A DNA stretch of 5,203 nt. It comes from an uncultured Erysipelotrichaceae bacterium. Lineage in GTDB: Bacteria > Bacillota_I > Bacilli_A > Erysipelotrichales > Erysipelotrichaceae. Where the stretch lies: NCBI GenBank assembly GCA_902795905.1, contig CADBMY010000161.1, forward strand, positions 1 through 5,203, written 5' to 3'. Both the position numbers and the translations under genes were made by a program. The notes below the pieces were generated by a model. The model ran no database searches. It saw only the letters and a program-made list of their open reading frames with translations, and was not told the origin of the DNA. Positions 1 through 5,203 of the stretch are shown piece by piece (position 1 is the first letter of the stretch; the number at the start of each line of letters is the position of its first letter).

Positions 1-383
1 AGACCGGCAATGAACCTGTACTCTCTCTTTGAAGAGATCGGGAAGATCGCTTCCATTGCCTTCGGCAGTTCTTCTGCAACATATCTGCAGTACGCTGCCC
101 CGAACGGACTGTTCTCATAGAAACTGTTATATCCGTCAGGCATGACAACAGCGATATTCTTCAGCTGTGCATACGACTCAATACGTGAGAATCTCTGCCA
201 GTCTGATTCATCTGCCGAGAACCCATGCAGAAGATAGAGTACTCTGTATTTCTCTCCCGGTGCAGGATAGTGGATATCTGCCCCAAAGAAATCATTGTTG
301 GAATCAGGCAGCGGAATGATCACATTGACATTAACACTGCGGTAAAGCTCCTGTGAAAATATTTTACACTGAAACAGACCCAT
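1..383 (-). CDS. Alpha/beta-hydrolase esterase (EstA / esterase D-like), 3' end beyond left edge
   Basis: Open frame from ATG at 383 to the left edge (127 codons plus 2 bases, no stop), so the protein is N-terminal only. It resembles the putative-esterase family (PF00756) that includes Lactococcus/Streptococcus tributyrin esterase EstA and S-formylglutathione hydrolases; such proteins are usually about 250-280 residues. Visible marks are a central beta strand leading into the oxyanion-hole segment LYLLHGFSADESDW (about residues 49-62), then AVVMPDG (78-84), a Tyr/Asn-rich stretch (85-99), YVAEELPKAMEAIFP (101-115), and KREYRFIAG (119-127). In the family the last segment leads directly into the nucleophile motif GLSMGG, so the catalytic Ser, Asp and His all lie outside the window. 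The N-terminus has no signal peptide, so the protein should be cytosolic. AGGAGG at 393-388 lies 4 bases before the ATG, and the permease stop is 12 bases upstream, so it is probably the fourth cistron of the operon. A role in removing acetyl or other acyl groups from the imported sugar is inference. Family call is firm; substrate is unknown. Confidence 0.9.
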   Translation of the reverse strand, partial: MGLFQCKIFSQELYRSVNVNVIIPLPDSNNDFFGADIHYPAPGEKYRVLYLLHGFSADESDWQRFSRIESYAQLKNIAVVMPDGYNSFYENSPFGAAYCRYVAEELPKAMEAIFPISSKREYRFIAG

Positions 384-395
384 ATTTCCTCCTCG

Positions 396-1388
396 TTACG
401 CACTTTCTTTGGCTGCACTGCGGATCACATGACTTCTCCGGCTTGTCTGAATAACTGTACGGTAAGAGTCGAGACCTACGGAGACAAGCAGGATGCTTCC
501 CTTGACGATATACTGATAATACTCGGAGATACCGGCAACGTTCATACCATTGGAGATGACACCCATGATCAGAACACCGCCCAGCATCTTGAAGACATTG
601 CCGCGTCCTCCGTTGGAGGAGATACCGCCGATAATACATGCCGAGAGGATCTCGATATAGATATCTGTACCAACGTTGGGAATACCGCTGTTCAGACGGC
701 TCATCAGTACGACACCGCCGAGTGAGATAAACAGGGAACCGACAATAAACGAAGAGATCTGGATCTTCTTGACGGGAATACCGGACAGACGGGCAGCCTC
801 CTTGTTGGAACCTACCGCAAACAGCATTCTTCCGTAGCTTGTCTTATTCAGGATGAAATCACCGACAAACAGAATGAAGATAAACAGGAGAACACAGTAC
901 GGAACTGTCTTTGCGATACTTCCCTGACCGATGACCTTGGCCAGCTCCGGAATGTTGTAAATGATATATCCGTCAGTGATCAGGTAGGCAATACCGCGGG
1001 CTACGTTCTGTGTACCAAGTGTAGCAATCAGCGGAGGCATGCCTGTGTAGGCAACAGCCATACCGTTCAGTGTACCTACCGTCAAAGCCGTAACAACGAT
1101 CGCAATAATGAACGAGGGGATGACCGGCCAGCCGTGGTTGACCATCAGCGTAGCACACAGCATACCGGCAACCGCTGTCTGCGAACCGGTGGAAAGGTCA
1201 ATACCGCCGCCGATCAGAATGATCGCAAGACCGACAGCACAGATACCGTTGACCGACACCTGCCTCAGGACAGTGATCATGTTTTTGACAGTCATGAAAT
1301 TCGGACTGAGGATCGTAAAGAAGACCATCAGGCAGATGAGAACGACCCATGTCGCATTAGCAGACAATACTCTTTTCAATTTTTCCAT
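396..1388 (-). CDS. Sugar ABC transporter permease, RbsC/CUT2 type
   Basis: Inner-membrane channel subunit of a CUT2-class sugar importer (BPD_transp_2 family, with RbsC, MglC and XylH), 330 residues, which is normal for RbsC/MglC-like members. Hydrophobic helices run through most of the chain, for example residues about 12-28, 46-61, 70-84, 90-108, 163-180, 210-229, 247-256, 266-283 and 293-306. Family signatures are GGGIDLSTGS (60-69), the TGMPPLIATLGTQNVARG segment (115-132), the cytoplasmic coupling loop GRMLFAVGSNKEAARLSGI (186-204) and IIGGISSNGGRGN (252-264), where most relatives have GGTSL-GGRGS. Only one permease gene is present, so a homodimer is expected. The ATG at 1388 follows AAGGAG, which overlaps the ATPase stop codon (TAAGGAGATAAACGTATG); this tight packing implies translation coupled to the ATPase. 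The C-terminus is short, Arg/Lys/Ser-rich and presumably cytoplasmic. Substrate is not identifiable, so no gene symbol is given. Confidence 0.95.
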   Translation of the reverse strand: MEKLKRVLSANATWVVLICLMVFFTILSPNFMTVKNMITVLRQVSVNGICAVGLAIILIGGGIDLSTGSQTAVAGMLCATLMVNHGWPVIPSFIIAIVVTALTVGTLNGMAVAYTGMPPLIATLGTQNVARGIAYLITDGYIIYNIPELAKVIGQGSIAKTVPYCVLLFIFILFVGDFILNKTSYGRMLFAVGSNKEAARLSGIPVKKIQISSFIVGSLFISLGGVVLMSRLNSGIPNVGTDIYIEILSACIIGGISSNGGRGNVFKMLGGVLIMGVISNGMNVAGISEYYQYIVKGSILLVSVGLDSYRTVIQTSRRSHVIRSAAKESA

Positions 1389-1400
1389 ACGTTTATCTCC

Positions 1401-2888
1401 TTACAGGGTTTCTCCGGAAGCCAGTGTCATGATTGCTTCCTGTGAGAACTGTTCTTTTTCCAATACACCGGTCTGACGGCCTTCATACAGCACTACGATA
1501 CGGTCTGACATACCGATCATTTCATCCATTTCGGAAGAGATCATGATGATCGACATTCCCTGCATGCACAGGTTATTCATCAGGTTATAGATCTCCTGTT
1601 TGGCACCTACATCAATACCGCGGGTAGGTTCATCAAAGATCAGGATATCTGCCGAAGACGCAAGCCACTTTGCCAGTACGATCTTCTGCTGGTTGCCGCC
1701 GGAAAGCGTTCCTGCCAGCTGATCGACCGAGTAACAGGCGATCTTCAGATCTTCTTTCTGCTTTTCTACGATCTCTTTTTCCTTTTTGAAGTTCATCAGA
1801 AATCCTTTTGAAATAGACTTCAGGTTAGGAAGTGCAATATTCTGTCTGATCGGCAGCGATAACAGCACACCCTCTCTTTTTCTGTCTTCCGGCAGTAATA
1901 CAACACCCTTCTGCACAGCTTCCTTCGGACTTCTGAAGAAGACCTTCTCACCATGGAGATAGACCTCACCGGATCCGCCAAGATCTGCCCCGTACAGGAT
2001 ACGCATGATCTCTGTACGTCCGGCTCCGACCAGTCCTGCAAGACCGAGGATCTCTCCGCGGTGCAGTGCAAAGCTGATATTATGCACGCCGTTACCCGAA
2101 AGATTCTTTACTTCCAGGACGACTTCACCGATCGTCTTATCGCATGTAGGGAAAGCTTCCGACATATCGCGTCCAACCATGTCCGCAATGATCTTTGCCC
2201 TGTCTACTTCATTGATACCGTATGTAGAGATCAGCTGACCGTCACGCATGATCGCTACACGGTCACACAGATCAAATATTTCGTTCATCCGGTGGGAGAT
2301 GAAAATGATCGTCATCCCTCTTTCCTTCAGGTTTCTCATGATCCTGAACAGGATCTCACATTCATGTTCAGTCAGCGGTGCCGTAGGTTCATCCATGATC
2401 AGCACCTTTGTCTGCTTAGCCAGATTCTTGGCGATCTCTACCAGCTGCATATACGCCACCGACAGCTCTTCTACCGGTTTTGTAACATCGATATCGATCT
2501 CCAGTTCTTCAAATATCTTCTTTGCGTCTTCAATACACTTCTTTTTGTCATACAACCCGTTTTTCATCGGCAGTCTTCCGACATATACATTCTCTGCTAC
2601 ACTCAGTGTATTCATCAGGTTAAACTCCTGATAAACCACGGATATACCAAGATCTGCGGACTGCTTCGGTGTCATATGATCATACTCTTTGCCCTCAAAG
2701 ATGATCGTCCCCTCCGAAGGCAGGATCGAGCCGGAAAGTGTCTTGATCAGTGTTGATTTACCCGCCCCGTTTTCACCGACCAGAGCCAGTGTTTCTCCTT
2801 CGTTGATATCCAGAGAAACATTGTTCAGGGCCAGTACACCCGGATACTGCTTGGATATGTTTTTCAATGACAGTATTACTGAACTCAC
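1401..2888 (-). CDS. Sugar ABC transporter ATPase with two nucleotide-binding domains (RbsA/MglA/XylG type), GTG start
   Basis: Cytoplasmic energising subunit of the importer, 495 residues, the usual size for duplicated CUT2 ATPases. Domain 1: Walker A GENGAGKST (38-46), Q-loop Gln87, signature position LSVAY (142-146) instead of LSGGQ, Walker B LIMDEP (163-168), switch His199. Domain 2: the degenerate Walker A GLVGAGRTE (285-293), with Arg291 where Lys is usual, then a canonical signature LSGGNQQK (395-402), Walker B ILIFDEPTRGID (415-426) and SSEMDE (451-456) at the switch. A Lys-less second Walker A and a non-canonical first signature are common in this family, so domain 1 probably supplies the catalytic ATP-binding loop together with signature 2. 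The start is GTG at 2888, chosen because AAAGGAG (2902-2896) sits 7 bases upstream and the frame then matches the family N-terminus (LSLKNISKQYPGVLAL). It lies 118 bases after the binding-protein stop and 12 bases before the permease, so it is part of the same operon. Confidence 0.96.
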   Translation of the reverse strand: MSSVILSLKNISKQYPGVLALNNVSLDINEGETLALVGENGAGKSTLIKTLSGSILPSEGTIIFEGKEYDHMTPKQSADLGISVVYQEFNLMNTLSVAENVYVGRLPMKNGLYDKKKCIEDAKKIFEELEIDIDVTKPVEELSVAYMQLVEIAKNLAKQTKVLIMDEPTAPLTEHECEILFRIMRNLKERGMTIIFISHRMNEIFDLCDRVAIMRDGQLISTYGINEVDRAKIIADMVGRDMSEAFPTCDKTIGEVVLEVKNLSGNGVHNISFALHRGEILGLAGLVGAGRTEIMRILYGADLGGSGEVYLHGEKVFFRSPKEAVQKGVVLLPEDRKREGVLLSLPIRQNIALPNLKSISKGFLMNFKKEKEIVEKQKEDLKIACYSVDQLAGTLSGGNQQKIVLAKWLASSADILIFDEPTRGIDVGAKQEIYNLMNNLCMQGMSIIMISSEMDEMIGMSDRIVVLYEGRQTGVLEKEQFSQEAIMTLASGETL

Positions 2889-2895
2889 TTTATCA

Positions 2896-2902
2896 CTCCT
2901 TT
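2896..2902 (-). promoter_or_regulatory. Ribosome binding site that fixes the GTG start of the ATPase gene
   Basis: AAAGGAG followed by TGATAAA and then GTG (2888-2886). The 7-base spacing is ideal. No in-frame ATG lies near it, and the next internal Met would remove the first strand and Walker A region, so GTG is the supported start. Confidence 0.8.
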
Positions 2903-2920
2903 AATCCTGCTATTTTAGAT

Positions 2921-2952
2921 AAAGCCCGGAATATGTTTCGTATCCCGGGCTT
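2921..2952 (-). promoter_or_regulatory. Intercistronic hairpin between binding-protein and ATPase genes (mRNA stabiliser or leaky terminator)
   Basis: On the minus strand the arm AAGCCCGGGATA (2952-2941) pairs with TATTCCGGGCTT (2933-2922), giving a 12-bp stem with one G-U pair and a loop of about 7 bases (CGAAACA). The downstream sequence is TTTATCTAAAATAG, which is too broken for a strong intrinsic terminator. It starts about 55 bases after the binding-protein stop codon (3007) and ends about 20 bases before the ATPase ribosome binding site. In binding-protein-first ABC operons such hairpins commonly protect the upstream mRNA or cause partial termination, so that receptor exceeds transporter. 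That role here is inferred from position and structure. The rest of the 118-base gap shows nothing else. Confidence 0.7.
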
Positions 2953-3006
2953 ATACAGAACATATTTACGAATTCTGTTGATACACTTCTCTAAACCAGC
3001 TCAGTT

Positions 3007-4044
3007 TTAGTCAAGCAGCCAGTCTTCTGCATCTTCCTGCCAGACCATTACCGGCTCGAAATAATGCTTGATCAGTGTCGGATCAGCCTTCTGCTCAGCT
3101 GTGTACTCATTACCGTTTTCTACATAGGCAACTGCACGCTCGATAACAGCAAGGAGCTCAGGACCGCAGTTTGTGCTGACAGAACCCTTCAGGATATCCT
3201 TGTTCATCATGGCCTTGATCTCTTCCTGGGAAGCATCGAATCCGAACAGAGCACCGTCCCAGTTCGCACCCTTCAGAGCTTCATAAGCACCTGTGTCAGA
3301 ACCACCGTTCCACATGACGCAGACATTCATATCAGGCAGACCGGAGAGCAGGTCTTCAGCAGCCTTCATACCGCCTTCAGCATTACCGGGCTGTGTTTCA
3401 ACCTGGAGCTTAACGCCGCCGTTCTTGATATTCTCATTGATACCGTCAACGATACCCATAGCACGGTACTTGAATGTTTCATTGGACTCACGGTTACCTA
3501 CACCGATCACTGCTTCACCATCAATGTTCTCATCACACCACTTGGCAACGATCTCACCAAGGTAGTAACCCGCATCGTAGTTATCCAGTGTCAGTACGAA
3601 TGTATCCTTGTCTGCATAGATCTCAGAGTCATACTCGATAACACAGATACCTGCATCAAGCATCTCATCCAGTTTGGAAGCGAAGGCATCCGGTGCCTGG
3701 TTGACCTGGAACAGAATGATATCGCAATCAGAGTTGATGAAGTTTTCCAGGATATTAACAGCAGAGTCAGCTGTCAGGGTAATACCGTTGTATTCCCATC
3801 CGTTCTTGTCAGCAGCTTCCTGGATCATTCTGGACGCATCAACGAAGATCGCATTTGTTGTCCAACTGGATACAGCGACACCAATCTTGATCGGTTTCTT
3901 TGTTTCCTGTGTAGCCGGAGTGTCACCACCGGTAGTTCCGCCGGATGTACCGCCTGAAGTTCCGCCTGAAGAAGAACCGGAACTGCATGCCGCAAGTGTC
4001 AGTGTCAGAACTGCAGCAGCGAGAGTGCGTAATGCCTTTTTCAT
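3007..4044 (-). CDS. Sugar-binding lipoprotein of the ABC importer (RbsB / periplasmic-binding-protein-like)
   Basis: Extracellular, membrane-anchored receptor that captures the sugar and delivers it to the permease; 345 residues from the chosen start. Residues 1-19 (MKKALRTLAAAVLTLTLAA) form a lipoprotein signal peptide with lipobox LAAC and lipidated Cys20. A Gly/Ser/Thr linker (21-41) follows, including three GGT[S/T] units. The type-1 periplasmic-binding fold (Peripla_BP_4) starts at IKIGVAVSSWTTNAIFVDA (52-70). Other family landmarks are DCDIILFQVNQ (106-116), GICVIEYDSEI (132-142), LDNYDAGYYLGEIVAKW (153-169), VIGVGNRESNE (179-189), VMWNGGSDTGAYEAL (243-257), ALFGFDASQEEIKAM (265-279) and GSVSTNCGPELLAVI (287-301). 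The frame also allows an ATG at 4062, but AAGGAG (4057-4052) would then lie inside the gene; it sits 7 bases before the ATG at 4044, which gives a standard signal peptide. It is the first gene of the operon, as in mglBAC and xylFGH. Sugar specificity cannot be read from these residues. Confidence 0.95.
   Translation of the reverse strand: MKKALRTLAAAVLTLTLAACSSGSSSGGTSGGTSGGTTGGDTPATQETKKPIKIGVAVSSWTTNAIFVDASRMIQEAADKNGWEYNGITLTADSAVNILENFINSDCDIILFQVNQAPDAFASKLDEMLDAGICVIEYDSEIYADKDTFVLTLDNYDAGYYLGEIVAKWCDENIDGEAVIGVGNRESNETFKYRAMGIVDGINENIKNGGVKLQVETQPGNAEGGMKAAEDLLSGLPDMNVCVMWNGGSDTGAYEALKGANWDGALFGFDASQEEIKAMMNKDILKGSVSTNCGPELLAVIERAVAYVENGNEYTAEQKADPTLIKHYFEPVMVWQEDAEDWLLD
3925..3966 (-). 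repeat. Short tandem repeat coding for the Gly-Gly-Thr-Ser linker of the lipoprotein
   Basis: Three consecutive 12-base units (GGCGGAACTTCA, GGCGGTACATCC, GGCGGAACTACC) plus GGTGGT encode residues 27-40, GGTSGGTSGGTTGG. The units differ mainly at third codon positions. The repeat forms the flexible tether between lipidated Cys20 and the binding domain. Such linkers are low-complexity and tend to vary in repeat number between strains. Confidence 0.8.
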
Positions 4045-4139
4045 TTTCTTTCTCCTTTTCATTATTGATTAAATAATTGTGGTCAATCTTTCCTGTTACT
4101 GCAGGGATACTTTATTAACCCATTTATTTAACTGCTTTA
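4045..4139 (-). other. Untranslated leader of the operon; no confident riboswitch or operator
   Basis: About 90 A/T-rich bases between the predicted start of transcription and the lipoprotein start codon. I see no riboswitch consensus and no strong terminator-like hairpin. The ROK regulator would be expected to bind in or near this stretch. The only candidates are a separated inverted repeat GTTACT (4147-4142) / AGTAAC (4100-4095), whose first arm overlaps the -10 box, and two similar AT-rich words, TTTATTAA (plus strand 4111-4118) and TTTATTTAA (plus strand 4123-4131). None is convincing alone. Confidence 0.4.
4052..4057 (-). promoter_or_regulatory. Ribosome binding site that decides the start of the binding-protein gene
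   Basis: AAGGAG, then AAAGAAA (7 bases), then ATG at 4044. The upstream in-frame ATG at 4062 has no purine-rich Shine-Dalgarno before it (AATTATTTAATCAATA), so translation most likely begins at 4044. Confidence 0.85.
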
Positions 4140-4190
4140 AAAGTAACTCTGGAAAACCACTTTGTCAATATGTTTAATTAATTAATTTTT
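4140..4190 (-). promoter_or_regulatory. Probable sigma-70/SigA promoter of the importer operon, with an upstream A+T tract
   Basis: On the minus strand a perfect -35 box TTGACA (4168-4163) is followed by a 17-base spacer and TACTTT (4145-4140), which keeps the three most conserved -10 bases (T, A and final T). Just upstream, 4190-4174 is almost pure A/T (AAAAATTAATTAATTAA), in the position of an UP element. Transcription would start near 4133 and leave an untranslated leader of about 90 bases before the ATG at 4044. It lies after the terminator of the upstream regulator gene, which supports an independent transporter transcript. No -10 of better quality was found at this spacing. Confidence 0.65.
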
Positions 4191-4208
4191 TATCAAGTTA
4201 ACCAAACG

Positions 4209-4239
4209 AAAAACCTGCCCTTTCCGGGACAGGCTTTTT
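4209..4239 (-). terminator. Intrinsic terminator of the ROK regulator gene, possibly bidirectional
   Basis: On the minus strand: AAAAAG, arm CCTGTCC (4233-4227), loop CGGAAA, arm GGGCAGG (4220-4214), then TTTTT (4213-4209). That gives 7 bp with one T-G wobble, flanked by complementary A and T runs, 22 bases after the regulator stop codon. The plus strand has the same shape ending in TTTTT, so it could also stop transcription from the other side. It separates the regulator transcript from the importer promoter. Confidence 0.85.
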
Positions 4240-4261
4240 CACGAAATTAGTTGTGATCTGT

Positions 4262-5203
4262 TTACAGTGACTGGATATACTGCTCGATGAAATACCTTGC
4301 GGCTCCGACTCCGGCAGCTTCCAGATCATACTGTCCGGTCAGGATCCTGATCGTACTCTCCGTATACAGGTGATCCTGTTTCTGTATTCTCTGTTCCAGT
4401 TCCGGAAGATACGGTTCCAGATGTCTTCCAAGATATCCGCCCAGCACAATATCACTGTTATTCATCATCCGGATATTGTAGACCAGTAAAGCCAGGTCAT
4501 CCAGGAATGTGCTGAAGAATTCCCTGCAGGCTGTATCTCCCTGTTTAAGCTTATCGAAGAACTCCCAGTACGGACCATCACATACCTCTTCCAGACGATC
4601 GGAAGACAGATAGCACCAGGCATGACCCTTACCGCCGCAGTAACAGACCTTATCATCACCGGGATGAATGCGCATATGTCCAAACTCACCTGCAAACGAA
4701 TCTGTGCCCTGCCATATCACACCGTTCTGCACGATCGCACCGCCTACGGTCCTGCTCAGCATCAGGTAGACGAAATCACGTTCTTCCTGGTTGGCATAGC
4801 ATTCCGACATACAGGATGCCGTACCGTCATTCAGATAGATATACGGATATCTGTCAGTCAGCGGATAGATCCTGATCTTTCTCTGGTTATCCAGCATATG
4901 ACTGCTGAAATACGTCTGATCGGCATTGATCAGTCCCTGTACGGAGATACCGATACCGGCAATCGTCTGCGGATCAACGCCGCTTCTCTGCACAAAATCC
5001 TCACGGTACTCCTCAATACTGTCAACATATTCCTGCCCGTCCGCAAACGGCTTACTGATCCTCTCGGAGGCAACGATCTCACCGCAGATATTGACGATCA
5101 CAAAGATCACATGACTCTGGGATATCTCGATACCGCAGGCATGTACGGAGTCTCTGATCACCCGGTAGATCGCAGCTTTGCGTCCGCCGCTGGATGCCTG
5201 CAT
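4262..5203 (-). CDS. ROK-family transcriptional regulator (NagC/XylR type), 5' end beyond right edge
   Basis: The frame is open to the right edge, and the Met at the very edge is probably internal. The visible protein opens SSGGRKAAIYRV (residues 4-15 of the visible part), which in NagC/XylR repressors is the linker just after the winged-helix DNA-binding domain, so about 70-90 N-terminal residues are missing. The 314 codons seen (313 residues and stop) cover the sugar-kinase-like ROK domain: GIEISQSH (24-31) replaces the kinase DxGxT phosphate loop, then GIGISVQGLIN (83-93), LNDGTASCMSE (124-134), GGAIVQNGVIWQGTDSFAGEFGHMRI (154-179, two motifs) and a zinc-motif region VCYCGGKGHAWC (186-197). 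Loss of the ATP-binding loop argues for a sensor, not a kinase; the Asn-Asp and Glu-x-x-His sugar-site residues are kept. The usual third zinc Cys after CxCGxxG is His194 here. It ends 217 bases upstream of the binding-protein gene, on the same strand, and probably senses the imported sugar or a product of it and controls this operon (inference). Confidence 0.9.
   Translation of the reverse strand: MQASSGGRKAAIYRVIRDSVHACGIEISQSHVIFVIVNICGEIVASERISKPFADGQEYVDSIEEYREDFVQRSGVDPQTIAGIGISVQGLINADQTYFSSHMLDNQRKIRIYPLTDRYPYIYLNDGTASCMSECYANQEERDFVYLMLSRTVGGAIVQNGVIWQGTDSFAGEFGHMRIHPGDDKVCYCGGKGHAWCYLSSDRLEEVCDGPYWEFFDKLKQGDTACREFFSTFLDDLALLVYNIRMMNNSDIVLGGYLGRHLEPYLPELEQRIQKQDHLYTESTIRILTGQYDLEAAGVGAARYFIEQYIQSL

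Noticed and set aside
364..639. Minus-strand frame of 91 codons inside the permease 3' end, extending past its stop
   Set aside because: Out of frame with both permease and esterase, Arg/Cys-rich translation typical of a shadow frame, and it overlaps two well-supported genes.
1953..2756. Long plus-strand open frame (267 codons) opposite the ATPase gene
   Set aside because: Fully antisense to a conserved ABC ATPase; the translation is rich in His, Cys, Asp and Gln, with no domain and no convincing start signal.
3064..3957. Long plus-strand open frame (297 codons) opposite the binding-protein gene
   Set aside because: It lies fully antisense to a clear RbsB-like gene, has no recognisable family features, and reads as a shadow of that gene's codon pattern.
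4174..4185. Perfect palindrome TTAATTAATTAA as a repressor operator
   Set aside because: It is simple AT repetition upstream of the -35 box and is better explained as part of an A+T-rich UP-like tract; palindromes of this kind arise readily in AT-rich DNA.
4191..4215. Possible catabolite (CcpA cre) site around CAAACGAAAA
   Set aside because: It lacks the dyad symmetry and conserved positions of a cre site, and it partly overlaps the terminator A-run.
4926..5114. Small plus-strand open frame opposite the ROK gene
   Set aside because: Antisense shadow of a conserved domain, with no ribosome binding site or recognisable product.
5201..5203. ATG at the right edge as the true start of the ROK regulator
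   Set aside because: The protein would lack its DNA-binding domain, and the visible N-terminus matches the inter-domain linker of NagC/XylR proteins, so the gene very likely continues beyond the window.
1..5203. A wholly new biological system, mobile element or CRISPR array
   Set aside because: All coding space is taken by recognisable families, and no terminal repeats, transposase, integrase or spaced direct repeats are visible.

Overview
This window holds one carbohydrate-uptake locus, and every gene is read from the minus strand. It looks like a low- to mid-GC Gram-positive (Bacillota), perhaps a gut-type clostridial or erysipelotrichial lineage. The reasons are strong AGGAGG-type ribosome binding sites before every complete gene, a lipoprotein (not free periplasmic) solute-binding protein with a Gly/Ser/Thr linker, a ROK-type regulator beside the transporter, and an esterase of the Lactococcus/Streptococcus EstA type. 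The species cannot be named from this sequence.

In transcription order (right to left): (1) 5203-4262 is the C-terminal part of a ROK-family transcriptional regulator whose N-terminal DNA-binding domain lies beyond the right edge, closed by an intrinsic terminator at 4239-4209. (2) 4208-4045 is a non-coding leader with an A+T-rich tract, a TTGACA -35 box and a plausible -10 box. (3) 4044-3007 is a sugar-binding lipoprotein. (4) 3006-2889 is a gap with a 12-bp hairpin lacking a good U-tract. (5) 2888-1401 is a duplicated-domain ABC ATPase with a GTG start. (6) 1388-396 is an RbsC-type permease. (7) 383-1 is the N-terminal 127 residues of an alpha/beta-hydrolase esterase that runs off the left edge just before its expected nucleophile motif.

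Genes 3, 5 and 6 form a complete CUT2 (ribose/xylose/galactose class) ABC importer: lipoprotein receptor, energising ATPase with two nucleotide-binding domains, and one permease that would act as a homodimer. The esterase is 12 bases behind the permease with its own strong ribosome binding site, so it is very probably co-transcribed. It has no signal peptide, which suggests cytosolic deacylation of an imported acylated sugar or glycoside (inference). The ROK protein is the obvious candidate for the sugar-responsive regulator. The substrate cannot be deduced from sequence alone.

I see no mobile element, CRISPR array, tRNA, rRNA or wholly novel system. The points most worth a second look are the esterase in the importer operon, the altered zinc motif in the ROK protein, and the intercistronic hairpin that may set the receptor:ATPase expression ratio.
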